Below, one piece after another: positions 7,696-17,057 of a DNA stretch of 64,000 nt; position 1 is the stretch's first letter, and each line of letters opens with the position of its first letter. Under the pieces are notes generated by a model. That model made no database searches, was not told where the DNA came from, and was given only the letters and a program-made list of their open reading frames with translations. Location: positions 186,001 to 250,000 of the forward strand of contig PAAG01000014.1 in assembly GCA_002698785.1 (NCBI GenBank). The letters are read 5' to 3'. The position numbers were made by a program, and so were the translations under genes. Source of the stretch: Verrucomicrobiales bacterium (GTDB lineage: Bacteria; Verrucomicrobiota; Verrucomicrobiia; Verrucomicrobiales; DEV007).

Positions 7696-10008
7696 TTAAA
7701 CCGGCTCATCTTGCCCAATGATCTGAACCTCTGTCTCCAACTCGATTCCTCGCTCCTCAAGTGCTCTCGCTTTTATGCTCGCGATCAGCTCAAGAACTTC
7801 GGTTGCAGTGGCTTTGCCGTCATTCACGATAAAATTTCCGTGCACATCGCTAACAGTAGCGGCCCCGACGTGACTGCCCTTCAAACCCATTTCATCGACA
7901 AGCTGACCGGCGCCGATGCCTTCCGGGTTTTTGAAAATGCAACCAGCACTCGCTGCTACAGGCTGGGAAGATCTACGTTTGTCTTTGGACAATGCCATTT
8001 TCTCAGCGATTTCTCGGTCCAGCGATGGGACTCCACGAAAAACGGCTGACACCGCCACGTTATGAGCGAGCTCAGGGACATTCCGGTAGTGGTGTTTGAT
8101 TTCCTTGACCGATTTTTCAAACACCTCGCCATCGGCATCAACCATCTTTACGCTCACGACCTGATCAAACGTCTCCGTGCCCATGGCGCCAGCATTCATG
8201 CGCAGACTACCCCCGACATTTCCAGGAATGCCTTCCATCCACTCGAAACCTCCGAGGCCAGCGGACTGTGCAGCTGCCGCAACTGCCTTGAATTTCACAC
8301 CAGCACCCGCCCGAATGGTGTCTCCTTCAGCCTGAATCTCGGAAAACTCACCTCTTACTGGATTGATCACAACACCGGGAATCCCGCCATCTCTAACGAG
8401 AAGATTGGAGCCACGGCCAACGATTCGAAGTGGAATTCCAGAATCAGCGCAATGCTTTACCATTCTCCCCAGGCCATCAACAGTCGTCGGTTCTACCCAG
8501 AACTGCGCAGGCCCACCGACTTTCATGGTGGTGTGCCGACGCATCGGCTCATAAAGTTTCACGATTCCCTCAGACTCGCCAAGCACAGACTTCAGTTCGT
8601 CTACCTTCGCAAGGTCATTCGCCAAACGAGTACCTACTTCGTGAATGTTTCCGGCACCCAAGGTCAAAACCCAGTCACCTGCTCCCAATTTCCTACCAAT
8701 GGCCAGGTGGAGCGTTTTCAGATCTGGATGAGAAAATGCCTTCTCCACTTCTCCTTCCGCCGTCACAGCGTCCACGATCGTTTCGCCAGTGATTCCCGGG
8801 ATTGGTTGCTCGCTCGCCGGGTAAATATCCGTGACATACAACTCATCCACACCATCGAAGCAGGTCGCAAATTCATCCTTCAACAACTGGGTGCGAGAGT
8901 AGCGATGGGGCTGAAAGAGGCAGATCAGACGCCCTGCATGCTGACTTCTTGCCGTCTGTATCGTTGCTGCGATCTCAGTAGGATGGTGACCGTAGTCATC
9001 GACGATAGTGACATTATCGCTATTGCGCTTGAGTTCAAAACGTCGACGAGCCCCCCGAAACGAAGCCAGTGCCTCATCGATTCGGTCGAAAGACACACCT
9101 GTTTCAATTCCCAAAGCAATCACCGCCAGTGAATTCAAAACATTGTGACGTCCCGGGATCCCAAGTCGGACTTTTCCGACTTCTTCCCCTGCTTTGAACA
9201 CAGTAAATTCAGTCCCAGCACCCTTGGGAACGAGATCTCCGGCGGAATAATCGAGATGACGGCTCCACCCGTAGCTGACCGAATTCTCTCGCTCCGCACA
9301 AACGCGGCAGGCGTTCTGATCGTCCCCACAATAGATGATCTTCCCCGTTGTCTGGTCACAGAACTGCGAAAAGACTCCGCAAATGGCATCGAGCGAATCG
9401 TAGAAATCAAGATGCTCTTCTTCGACATTGAGAAGAATTGCATGCTCCGGGTGGAAGTTGACCAATGTGCCATCACTCTCATCGCCTTCCGCGACAAAGA
9501 ATTCCCCTGCCTTATCCCAGTGAGCATTGGTGCCAAGAATCGGGATTTCGGCGCCGACGTAGTGCGAAGGAGATTTTCCCCCGACTCGCAGCATATGCGC
9601 AGCAAGAGAAGAAGTTGTCGTTTTCCCATGAGTGCCAGCGACTACAATACCTTTTTTCCCCAACATGATCGCCGATAGAGCCTCTGCTCGACGAAGCATA
9701 GGGATACCCAATTCCATCGCCGCATCGTAGGCAGCGTTTCCGGGTTTGATCGCACTGGAAAAAACAACGACGTCAGCGTCGGCAACAGACTCAGCAGAGT
9801 GAGGACTGGAAAACATCAACCCAACCGTCTCAAGACGCTCGGTTTCTTTGGAGGTCACTCTGTCAGAACCCGAGACCTTATGTCCAAGCCCGAGAAAGAG
9901 CGAAGCGAGCCCACTCATGCCTGATCCAGCGACACCGATCAAATGAACCCGTATCGGATCACTTTCTGGAGAGAACTTTTTGCTCCAATCTTGGACAGTC
10001 AGGCTCAT
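7696..10008 (-). CDS. murC-murB: Fused UDP-N-acetylmuramate--L-alanine ligase (MurC) and UDP-N-acetylenolpyruvoylglucosamine reductase (MurB)
   Basis: One 770-aa polypeptide with two wall-precursor enzymes. Residues 1 to about 460 are MurC: the nucleotide loop GVAGSGMSGL, the ATP loop GTHGKTTTSSLAAHML and the C-terminal HHPTEIAATI and QPHRYSRT segments. Residues from about 465 on are MurB, a FAD reductase: TTMKVGGPAQF, GRGSNLLVRDGG, GIPGNVGGSLRMNAGA and SAGCIFKNP, where Cys occupies the usual catalytic Ser position. The MurB part is the short (type II) form. MurB acts just before MurC, so the fusion joins consecutive steps. MurC-MurB fusions are known in Verrucomicrobia and Chlamydiae-related lineages as MurC fusions. 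It follows murG by 32 bp. Confidence 0.95.
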   Translation of the reverse strand: MSLTVQDWSKKFSPESDPIRVHLIGVAGSGMSGLASLFLGLGHKVSGSDRVTSKETERLETVGLMFSSPHSAESVADADVVVFSSAIKPGNAAYDAAMELGIPMLRRAEALSAIMLGKKGIVVAGTHGKTTTSSLAAHMLRVGGKSPSHYVGAEIPILGTNAHWDKAGEFFVAEGDESDGTLVNFHPEHAILLNVEEEHLDFYDSLDAICGVFSQFCDQTTGKIIYCGDDQNACRVCAERENSVSYGWSRHLDYSAGDLVPKGAGTEFTVFKAGEEVGKVRLGIPGRHNVLNSLAVIALGIETGVSFDRIDEALASFRGARRRFELKRNSDNVTIVDDYGHHPTEIAATIQTARSQHAGRLICLFQPHRYSRTQLLKDEFATCFDGVDELYVTDIYPASEQPIPGITGETIVDAVTAEGEVEKAFSHPDLKTLHLAIGRKLGAGDWVLTLGAGNIHEVGTRLANDLAKVDELKSVLGESEGIVKLYEPMRRHTTMKVGGPAQFWVEPTTVDGLGRMVKHCADSGIPLRIVGRGSNLLVRDGGIPGVVINPVRGEFSEIQAEGDTIRAGAGVKFKAVAAAAQSAGLGGFEWMEGIPGNVGGSLRMNAGAMGTETFDQVVSVKMVDADGEVFEKSVKEIKHHYRNVPELAHNVAVSAVFRGVPSLDREIAEKMALSKDKRRSSQPVAASAGCIFKNPEGIGAGQLVDEMGLKGSHVGAATVSDVHGNFIVNDGKATATEVLELIASIKARALEERGIELETEVQIIGQDEPV

Positions 10009-10040
10009 TCGTATTGTTCGAATTCGATTTCTGGGTTGGT

Positions 10041-11150
10041 TCAGGAAGGAATCTCGGCTGCGACCCTATTGCAGACCTTTTCCGAGGCATCAGGGATTGC
10101 CAACTCCTTCATTTTCGCCCTCATTTCACTCAAGCGATCATCGTCAAGAGAGAGACCGAGGAGCTTCTGGGCAAAATTCTTCTCATTCAGTTCGCTCTGC
10201 TTCCAGAGCTCCGCGGCGCCAGGTTCAGAAAAAATCAATGCGTTCGTTGTCTGGTGATCATCTGCCGCAAAAGGATATGGAATAAGAATCGATGGGAGCT
10301 CGTAGTAGGCCAGTTCTGTCAGAGAAGATGCACCAGATCTACAAACCGCCAGATCCGCAGCTGCGAGAGCGAATTGCATATTGCTGCAGAAATCCTTAAG
10401 CACCCCCGCTTCCGGGCAGCTGTCATGAGCGGGCTTTACAGCTTCGTAATCTGCTGGCCCACTGATATGTAGGACCTGTATTCCTCCAGCCACTAGCTCT
10501 GGAAGAGCCCCGGCAACGAGTTCGTTGATTCTTCTTGCTCCCTGACTTCCGCCCATCACCATTACGGTCTTCTTGGCTGGGTCGAGACCGAAAAAGGCAG
10601 CCGCTTCCTCTCGTGTCGGTTTCTTTACCACCGAAGGTCTCAGGGGAGTTCCCACCACCTCGACCGCCTTTGCCTCGCCAAAGAATTTCGCACACCGCTC
10701 AAAACCCAGGAGCACCGCATTGGAAAACTTCGCATTCAGCTTGTTGGCCCGACCAGGGACTGAATTCGACTCGTGAATAAAGGTTGGGAGCCCCCGCATA
10801 TTGGCAGCAACAAGAGGAGCCGTCGAAGTAAATCCCCCCATCCCAAGAACTGCATCAGGTCGAAAGCTCTTATAAAGCCGACGACAATCCCAGAGGGCTT
10901 TTACAAATGTCAGGACAAACCCCGGCATCTTTACCGAGATCAGGCCAGGCATCGCGATGGCGGGCATTCTCTCAAATCGAAGGTGGTCGTAGCCTTCTGT
11001 CGCCAGAGCATCGATCTGCTTTTCGGAGATCAGGAGCAACACCTCCCCTCCCCTTGCTGTCCATGCTTCCGCCACAGCGATTCCCGGAAAAAGGTGGCCT
11101 CCGGTTCCGCCGCAGGCGATTACCAAGCGCTTAGAGACTGGGGTGGACAT
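10041..11150 (-). CDS. murG: UDP-GlcNAc--lipid I N-acetylglucosaminyltransferase MurG
   Basis: Peripheral membrane GT-B glycosyltransferase that converts lipid I to lipid II. The N-terminal glycine loop ACGGTGGHLFPGIAVAEAW, the lipid-side motif ESNSVPGRANK, the second-domain loop VMGGSQGARRINELV and the UDP-GlcNAc site RSGASSLTELAYY are all present. The 369-aa length is typical. It is the most upstream wall gene of the block; the 220 bp before it (11151-11370) contain no gene and probably hold the promoter, although I could not identify the boxes. Confidence 0.95.
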   Translation of the reverse strand: MSTPVSKRLVIACGGTGGHLFPGIAVAEAWTARGGEVLLLISEKQIDALATEGYDHLRFERMPAIAMPGLISVKMPGFVLTFVKALWDCRRLYKSFRPDAVLGMGGFTSTAPLVAANMRGLPTFIHESNSVPGRANKLNAKFSNAVLLGFERCAKFFGEAKAVEVVGTPLRPSVVKKPTREEAAAFFGLDPAKKTVMVMGGSQGARRINELVAGALPELVAGGIQVLHISGPADYEAVKPAHDSCPEAGVLKDFCSNMQFALAAADLAVCRSGASSLTELAYYELPSILIPYPFAADDHQTTNALIFSEPGAAELWKQSELNEKNFAQKLLGLSLDDDRLSEMRAKMKELAIPDASEKVCNRVAAEIPS

Positions 11151-11370
11151 AGGTCTAAAGCAAAATCAGCGATTCGTTTTTACGTTTTGGATTGCTCCAA
11201 TTATTCTTGGAAAAGTCGGCGGGCCAAAGAGGATGCTGTAGCACCGTTTCCCAATTTTTCATGAGATAAAGGGACTCGGCCTTCGATTTTTCTGTTCGCA
11301 GAGCCTGCGGTTCAACAGGAAATACGCTCATCCTGCGGCTCTACTTTCAGAAAAAGCCGGAATTTTTGGA

Positions 11371-12318
11371 TCAGACCACCACTCGAAGCGCTTGCGGAAG
11401 AGTCCGAATAAGCTGAGGGGTTTTCCCGATAATGTCTCCGTCGACCTGTATATCAAGGATAGGGTCCGTCTCGATCTCTACGGTTTCCACACTGTAATGT
11501 GTAACCAACTGAGAAGCGTCCACCGCTGGATTCTCTTCCTTTCGCAGGCGCTCAAGCCCCATCATCTTACTCGCCAGTTGGAACATCCCTTCGATATTGG
11601 CCTTCTTCAGGAGGAACAGATCCAACTTACCATCATCAACGTCTACGGAAGGCGCCAACGTTAAACGCCCTACGCCAACGGTGCCGGCATTGGCCACAAC
11701 GCACGCTACGCCGGAGGCATAAATGGTCTCCTTTTCATTTATTACGATCCGGTATCTCGCTTCAGGAGTCTCCTGTAGCATTCTGATGCCAGCAAACACA
11801 TAAGCCCATTTCCCAAACTGGTCTTTCAGCTCTCGTGTTGCCTCCTGAACCGCGCCGACCTCAATACCGCAACCGATTCGCAGGAGAAAAGGGCGGTCAC
11901 CCATCATTCCCACATCGATGCGCCGTGTTCGAATCTCCTCACTACACACCAGATCACAGGTTCGCTCCAGGTGCGTGGGAAGACGCAACTCCGAGGCAAC
12001 CAGGTTTCCCGTGCCTCCTCCGAGGATCAAGAGAGGGGTGTCCGTTCCTACGAGCCCGGCTGCTACATCCATCACCGTCCCGTCCCCTCCGTAAACAGCT
12101 ACGACGTCGAATCCCTTCTCTACGGCCTCTTTCGCCTGGCGTGTTCCATCCCCTGTCTCCTGCGTGATAGAAACATCCCACTTAATACCCGCCTCCCGAA
12201 AAGCACTGTTCAAGATCGCCAGAAGAGGGGTTCTTTTTGCTGGCGCAGGATTAATGACCACGTGAATCGAACCGGGTCGGGACTGGGTAGTAAAGATAGA
12301 TTCACGAGGGCTCGACAT
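11371..12318 (-). CDS. Diacylglycerol/lipid kinase (DAGK_cat, YegS/BmrU type)
   Basis: Soluble lipid kinase, 315 aa, likely phosphorylating diacylglycerol or a related lipid. The N-terminal NPAPAK loop, the catalytic YGGDGTVMDV (residues 76-85) and LGGGTGNLVASEL are the family's ATP-binding motifs. The C-terminal half is the beta-sandwich domain with DVDDGKLDLF and ending TLPQALRVVV. It lies upstream of murG on the same strand but 220 bp away, so co-transcription is uncertain. A role in recycling diacylglycerol is inferred only from the family. Confidence 0.88.
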   Translation of the reverse strand: MSSPRESIFTTQSRPGSIHVVINPAPAKRTPLLAILNSAFREAGIKWDVSITQETGDGTRQAKEAVEKGFDVVAVYGGDGTVMDVAAGLVGTDTPLLILGGGTGNLVASELRLPTHLERTCDLVCSEEIRTRRIDVGMMGDRPFLLRIGCGIEVGAVQEATRELKDQFGKWAYVFAGIRMLQETPEARYRIVINEKETIYASGVACVVANAGTVGVGRLTLAPSVDVDDGKLDLFLLKKANIEGMFQLASKMMGLERLRKEENPAVDASQLVTHYSVETVEIETDPILDIQVDGDIIGKTPQLIRTLPQALRVVV

Positions 12319-12394
12319 GGACCGTGGGACCGTTATCCTAACTTGCGTATTCTCGCGAATTTGTAAAGCCGTTCTCGACCGTACCCTTGAATCC

Positions 12395-12419
12395 GTGACA
12401 GTTTTGTCACTGCTATACT
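12395..12419 (+). promoter_or_regulatory. Inverted repeat and -10-like box upstream of phoB
   Basis: GTGACA (12395-12400) and TGTCAC (12405-12410) form a perfect 6-bp inverted repeat around GTTT. TATACT at 12414-12419 resembles a -10 box and starts 4 bp after the repeat. No good -35 is seen at the matching distance, as in activator-dependent promoters. TGTCA elements also occur in enterobacterial PHO boxes, but there as direct repeats, so the link with PhoB autoregulation is an inference. Confidence 0.45.
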
Positions 12420-12485
12420 CTTTTTATTCGTTTTAGGCTATTCGAAGTAAACCCGGTTTCAATTTCTTCCGCAAATCTCCTACTT

Positions 12486-13166
12486 ATGCCTACGATCTTA
12501 ATCGTCGATGACGAAGACGACATCCGTGAACTGATCGCAGTCAACCTGATGCGAGAGGAGAACTACAAACTCCTTGAAGCAAAAGACGGACTCGAAGCTC
12601 TTGATCTGTCGAAAAACAAAAAGCCAGATCTCATCATCCTCGATCTCATGCTACCTGAGATGGACGGGGTTAAGGTGTACAAGAAACTGCGAGACGACGT
12701 GCGAACTGAGTCGATCCCGGTGATCATGCTGACCGCGCGCGGCCGCCTCGAAGAGAAAATAGCCGGCTTGGAGATGGGGGCGGACGATTACATGCCCAAA
12801 CCTTTCAGCCCGAAGGAATTGATGCTGCGAGTCAGAAATTTACTCCGCAGGTCCAATCCCAATCACGGGGGTAACCTTATCGAATCGGGCCCATTCAGCC
12901 TCGACAAGAGCGCGCTGAAGCTTCACCTGGAAGGCGAAGAAATCGAATTGACTGCCACCGAGTTCAAACTCTTGTTAAGCTTGATCGAATCTCCCGGCAT
13001 CACTCAAGAGCGAGGCGACTTGCTTCGGAAAGTCTGGGGATACAGTGACATGATTCAAACGAGAACACTGGATACCCATATTAAGCGACTCCGGGAGAAG
13101 CTGGGAGGTTTCGGCGAAGCCATTGAAACCGTTCGCGGTGTGGGATATCGTTTTTCGGAGGCTTGA
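12486..13166 (+). CDS. phoB: PhoB-like response regulator
   Basis: OmpR/PhoB-family transcription factor, 226 aa. The receiver domain (1-120) has the acidic pocket VDDEDD, the phosphorylation site D53 in LDLMLPEMDG, the switch residue T83 and K105 in PKPF. The C-terminal winged helix contains TATEFKLLLSL, a recognition helix near TRTLDTHIKRLREKLG and the closing VRGVGYRF. With the adjacent PAS-containing kinase it is most like PhoB-PhoR of phosphate starvation, although no pst genes lie nearby, so another input is possible. Confidence 0.85.
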   Translation: MPTILIVDDEDDIRELIAVNLMREENYKLLEAKDGLEALDLSKNKKPDLIILDLMLPEMDGVKVYKKLRDDVRTESIPVIMLTARGRLEEKIAGLEMGADDYMPKPFSPKELMLRVRNLLRRSNPNHGGNLIESGPFSLDKSALKLHLEGEEIELTATEFKLLLSLIESPGITQERGDLLRKVWGYSDMIQTRTLDTHIKRLREKLGGFGEAIETVRGVGYRFSEA

Positions 13167-13226
13167 ATCCAGACATAATCAGAAAACCAGAGGGCAGCTT
13201 TATCGAAATTGGGAGAGGACACTAGC

Positions 13227-14576
13227 TTGCAGACCATTGTAATATTTCTTCTACTCGCTTTAAGTCTCTGGCTCTTTTGGAGATTGTATCTGATTAAACG
13301 CGGAATCCGAGGGCTCAGGGAAGCGATGGAAGAGGAGCGAACCTCCTCCCGCGAACTCCTTCCCTCCCCTTCAACCGCCCCACCGTTATCTGAACTCAGC
13401 CGAGTCGCCCTCGATGCCATATCGGAAGCAAATCTTGTCAGAGATTCAGAAAAGCAGCAGAGACTTTTCCTCGAGGCACTCCTGAACGAAATCAAAGACG
13501 CGATCTTTATCCTGGATCAAGACAAGGAGATTCGCTTCCTCAATCAGGCCGCCAAGATACTTTTCCCCAGCGAGCAGCCTTACATCGCACGCGCTTTCAT
13601 TGATGTCGTAAGAGACCACCGTATTTACGATACTCTCGAGCTCGCTGAAGAAATCGGAGCAAAGGTTTCCGACCGAATTGAACTCCGCGTACAGGAACCG
13701 GATGAGGCACGTCCGCGTGAGCTGAAAATGCTGATCGAGGCAGAGCCGCTCACATTCACCGGCAGCGAAGAAAACCTCGGAGCCTGGATCACTTTGCGCG
13801 ACATCACCCAACAGTTGGAGACAGAGCAAATCCGAAAAGATTTCGTCGCCAACGCCTCCCACGAACTCCGCACCCCTCTTTCGATCATCAACGGTTACCT
13901 GGAGACAATGACGGAAGACGACGTTGATCTCAATAACCCGGCGAACCGGCGAGCCCTGAAAACCATGGGCAAACATGGGGAGCGTATCGCGCGGATAGTC
14001 GACGACATGCTGACAATTTCGAAACTGGAAGGTGCCGCCGACCTACTTGCACGGGAGCCTTTTGACTTGAGAGAATCTGTCGACGACATGGCCAGCCAGC
14101 TTATGCCACTCGTTGAGGAAACTCACGCCCGCCTGAAGCTCGATATCGATCCGAAAAGGGATTGGATACTGGTGGGAGACCGATACTACTGGGATCAAAT
14201 CTTTTTCAACCTAATCGAAAACGCCCTCAAGCAAAATGCCGAGCCCGGTCTACGAGTGGATGTCTCCTTCCGCGACGAGAATGGACGTTATATCATCACG
14301 GTTTCGGACGACGGCATTGGCATTCCGGCATCTGACATTCCGCTTATCTTCAAGCGATTCTATCGCGTCGAAAAGCATCACGCACAGAACCAGGTGAAGG
14401 GCACCGGCCTTGGTCTCTCCATCGTGAAACGGGCGGTGGAAGCGCACAATGGAACGATATCCGTGGAGAGCACTCCTGGTGTTCGAACGGCCTTCACGAT
14501 CACCATTCCGCAGCCTCGTCTCCCCGCTGGAAGTGAAAAAGCTGGCAGACGGGAGAGTGGCGACAACTTCTCGTAA
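13227..14576 (+). CDS. phoR: PhoR-like sensor histidine kinase
   Basis: Membrane-bound histidine kinase partnered with the upstream regulator, 60 bp away. One N-terminal membrane helix, a short linker, a PAS-like domain (around residues 85-190), the HisKA phosphoacceptor in NASHELRTPLS, and an HATPase_c domain with NLIENALKQ, DDGIGIP and GTGLGLSIVKRA. I chose the TTG at 13227 because GGGAGAGG ends 8 bp before it; a TTG at 13209 would add six residues. The length of about 450 aa and single N-terminal anchor without a periplasmic sensor domain fit PhoR. Confidence 0.87.
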   Translation: MQTIVIFLLLALSLWLFWRLYLIKRGIRGLREAMEEERTSSRELLPSPSTAPPLSELSRVALDAISEANLVRDSEKQQRLFLEALLNEIKDAIFILDQDKEIRFLNQAAKILFPSEQPYIARAFIDVVRDHRIYDTLELAEEIGAKVSDRIELRVQEPDEARPRELKMLIEAEPLTFTGSEENLGAWITLRDITQQLETEQIRKDFVANASHELRTPLSIINGYLETMTEDDVDLNNPANRRALKTMGKHGERIARIVDDMLTISKLEGAADLLAREPFDLRESVDDMASQLMPLVEETHARLKLDIDPKRDWILVGDRYYWDQIFFNLIENALKQNAEPGLRVDVSFRDENGRYIITVSDDGIGIPASDIPLIFKRFYRVEKHHAQNQVKGTGLGLSIVKRAVEAHNGTISVESTPGVRTAFTITIPQPRLPAGSEKAGRRESGDNFS

Positions 14577-14649
14577 GTAACGCAAATTCGCCTATGCTGA
14601 GCGGGCAGAGAATTTGCTCGAAGATGGAGGTTTGGTCTACCCTATCGCA

Positions 14650-15186
14650 ATGAGGGTGCCCGTTCTGACAGTATTTCTTATCTGCTTCGGGGCAATGGGC
14701 ACCAGCGCCCACGACTCTTTATACAACTACATTGAAGTCAGGATCAATCCCGACAGTGAAATTAGAATCGACTTTTCTGTCCACGGCCCTGAGCTTGCCA
14801 TTACCTACGGCGTCGATCCACTCACAACGGACACATCCTGGCTGGATGTGCTTTCACCAGACCAAGCCGAGAAGCTCCTGGACGATGCGGGAAGCTTTAT
14901 CCTGAAGACCTTTCAAGTCTGCTCCGCGGACGAAAACCTCCTCACTGCATCGGACCTTTTTCTCCCAACGTTGCCTGAGGTAAAAGAATCGTGGAAAATG
15001 AGCGAGGGAGCACGCCCGGGCAGTTTCGTAGGGACCCTACTACTCCCCACTTCTCTCGAAAATGTCACCTTTCAATATGGAAAGGCGGACAAACGCCTCA
15101 TGCTTGTGGTCACTCGCCCCGGCTCATTCCCAAAAGTCTACGATATAGGCGCAGAACAATCCCAGAAAATCGATCTCTCCCCCTAA
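14650..15186 (+). CDS. Exported protein of unknown function
   Basis: A 178-aa protein starting MRVPVLTVFLICFGAMG, a signal peptide probably cleaved after TSA. The mature part is beta-rich and contains one central Cys (QVCSADEN) and no recognised domain. Its stop overlaps the start of the next gene (TAATG), so it is probably coupled to the metallo-beta-lactamase-fold protein and may work with it outside the cytoplasm. The ATG at 14650 is chosen over in-frame upstream codons because it begins the signal peptide. Confidence 0.65.
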   Translation: MRVPVLTVFLICFGAMGTSAHDSLYNYIEVRINPDSEIRIDFSVHGPELAITYGVDPLTTDTSWLDVLSPDQAEKLLDDAGSFILKTFQVCSADENLLTASDLFLPTLPEVKESWKMSEGARPGSFVGTLLLPTSLENVTFQYGKADKRLMLVVTRPGSFPKVYDIGAEQSQKIDLSP

Positions 15187-17057
15187 TGAAATCCCCCCTT
15201 TCTTTTCCGATTGCCGTGCCAATCATCACGTTTTTGGTCTTTCCGTTGGTCCTGTTAGCAGACCTTCCGCCGTCTCTCGATTTTGAAGAGGGCCCGATCA
15301 ATTCGATCACCATCTCGCGAGAAGGTCGGAAACTGGCAATCAATTCCAGCACAAGCTCGGAGGTCGATACTTTACTCCTGACACATGCACGCCGGGACAT
15401 CGTCGAAACGGCACGCGAGGTGACTTCAGACTCGACCTACGCGCCCATATCATCACGCGACATGCTGGAGGGCACATCGCACTTTTGGGAAACTTTCTGG
15501 ACAGATAGATTCGACTACTACAAGCAACAGGTCACCCGTATACCAACCCGAGATTTTCCCGCGGACCAGTATCTCGAAGACGGGGAAACCATCTCCTGGC
15601 AAGGAATCACGATTCACTTTGTCTCGACCCCTGGCTATACTCGCGACGGAGGCACCTACATCGTGGAACTGGAGGGGAAAACCCTGGCCTTCACCGGGGA
15701 TTTGATTCTAGCGGGAGGAAAAGTGCCCGACATCTATTCCTTCCAGGACGAGATCCGGGAAGCGAAAGTGGGCGGGTATCACGGCTACATGGGCAGGCTC
15801 TCAAGGTGGTTGAACAGCCTGGGAAAACTCTCCTCCCTCGAAATCGACTATCTCGTCCCCTCCAGAGGCCCAATCTCCGAGGAGCCTGAGCAGGATATCG
15901 AAATGGCAAAATCGACAGCCCGAGCAATCTATCAAAACTACCTCAGCACCAATGCACTTCACTGGTATTTTGGCGAAGAACGCATGAATACCTGTGCCGA
16001 ACTGGTCCTCGGTCCAGACCAGAAAACCTCAGGGATGCCTTTTGCGGAACACATTGAACTTCCGGACTGGTGCCAGCATATTGGAACAACCAAGTTGCTA
16101 GTGTCCAAATCCGGGAAAGGGTTTGCCATGGACGTAGGTGGTCCTCGGTCGCTTGAAACGTTGAAACAGGCACAGGCGGACGGGTTAATCAGCGAGCTTT
16201 CCGGCATCTTCGCCACACATGCGCACAATGACCACACTCAGCAAATTGCAGAAGCCGCCGCACACTTTCAGTGCCCGGTCTATGCCGCCGACGAGGTGGC
16301 GGATGTCTTGAGACACCCTGGTCGCTGGTTTCTCCCTGGAGTATCTGCCAACGCTGTGCCCGATACCATGACAGCGGAAGATGGGCAGACCATGGAATGG
16401 GAAGAATTTCAGTTCACCTTTCATTTCTTTCCCGGGCAGATGTACAACCATGGTGCTCTCCTTGTGACAACAGACGGCCACGACCCTGTTTTCTTTATCG
16501 GTGATTCCTTTTCGCCCTCCGGAATTGATGACTACTGTTTGATGAACCGGAACCTTATGCGCGAGGACACGGGATATAATATGTGTTTTTCCAAGGTTCG
16601 CCTATCACCTGCGAAGACTTGGCTGGTGAATCAACACATTCCTCATCTCTTTCGGTTCAGCCCGGAAGAACTTGCCTTCCTCGAATCAAGCTACCGCGAG
16701 CGTGAAGCCTTGATCGACAGCTTCACACCGTGGGATGATCGAAACTACGCGATCGACGAACAGTGGGCTTCTTTTTATCCCTACGGACAAACCGTGAAGG
16801 CTGGCGAAAGTACCGAACTGGAGGTACGAATCTGGAACCATTCCACCGAGAACCACAAATACATAGTCGAAGCCCATGGCATTGCGACAGGAACTGCCGA
16901 AATCGAACTAGGCCCAAGAGAAACCGGAGCAGCTTCTGTCTCTGTAGCGATTCCGACAGATGCGCCAAGTGGAATCGAGGTGATTACCGCAACCATCAAG
17001 CGAGACGACGGGGTCGAATGCCGACATTGGTGCGAAGCATTACTGCGTATTGAGTAA
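15186..17057 (+). CDS. Exported protein with two metallo-beta-lactamase-fold domains
   Basis: A 623-aa protein with a signal peptide (1-25). The first domain (about 30-250) has the fold's outline but THARRD at 66-71 and TPGYT at 149-153 replace metal-binding histidines. The second domain (about 290-560) keeps THAHNDH (344-350), a candidate third ligand H422 in YNHG, and D440 in FIGDSFSP, so it should bind two metals. A C-terminal beta-sandwich (from about 540) ends the chain. Substrate unknown; the fold includes hydrolases of esters, lactams, phosphodiesters and sulfates. I start it at the ATG that overlaps the upstream stop; it converges with the esterase with no spacer. Confidence 0.75.
   Translation: MKSPLSFPIAVPIITFLVFPLVLLADLPPSLDFEEGPINSITISREGRKLAINSSTSSEVDTLLLTHARRDIVETAREVTSDSTYAPISSRDMLEGTSHFWETFWTDRFDYYKQQVTRIPTRDFPADQYLEDGETISWQGITIHFVSTPGYTRDGGTYIVELEGKTLAFTGDLILAGGKVPDIYSFQDEIREAKVGGYHGYMGRLSRWLNSLGKLSSLEIDYLVPSRGPISEEPEQDIEMAKSTARAIYQNYLSTNALHWYFGEERMNTCAELVLGPDQKTSGMPFAEHIELPDWCQHIGTTKLLVSKSGKGFAMDVGGPRSLETLKQAQADGLISELSGIFATHAHNDHTQQIAEAAAHFQCPVYAADEVADVLRHPGRWFLPGVSANAVPDTMTAEDGQTMEWEEFQFTFHFFPGQMYNHGALLVTTDGHDPVFFIGDSFSPSGIDDYCLMNRNLMREDTGYNMCFSKVRLSPAKTWLVNQHIPHLFRFSPEELAFLESSYREREALIDSFTPWDDRNYAIDEQWASFYPYGQTVKAGESTELEVRIWNHSTENHKYIVEAHGIATGTAEIELGPRETGAASVSVAIPTDAPSGIEVITATIKRDDGVECRHWCEALLRIE

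Noticed and set aside
8062-9132. Open frame of 356 codons on the plus strand
   Set aside because: It lies wholly antisense to murC-murB, whose family motifs are unmistakable. No domain is visible in the plus-strand translation.
11280-11345. Terminator-like repeat AGAGCC and GGCTCT after the lipid kinase
   Set aside because: The arms match for only six bases with an unpaired inner part and no U tract.
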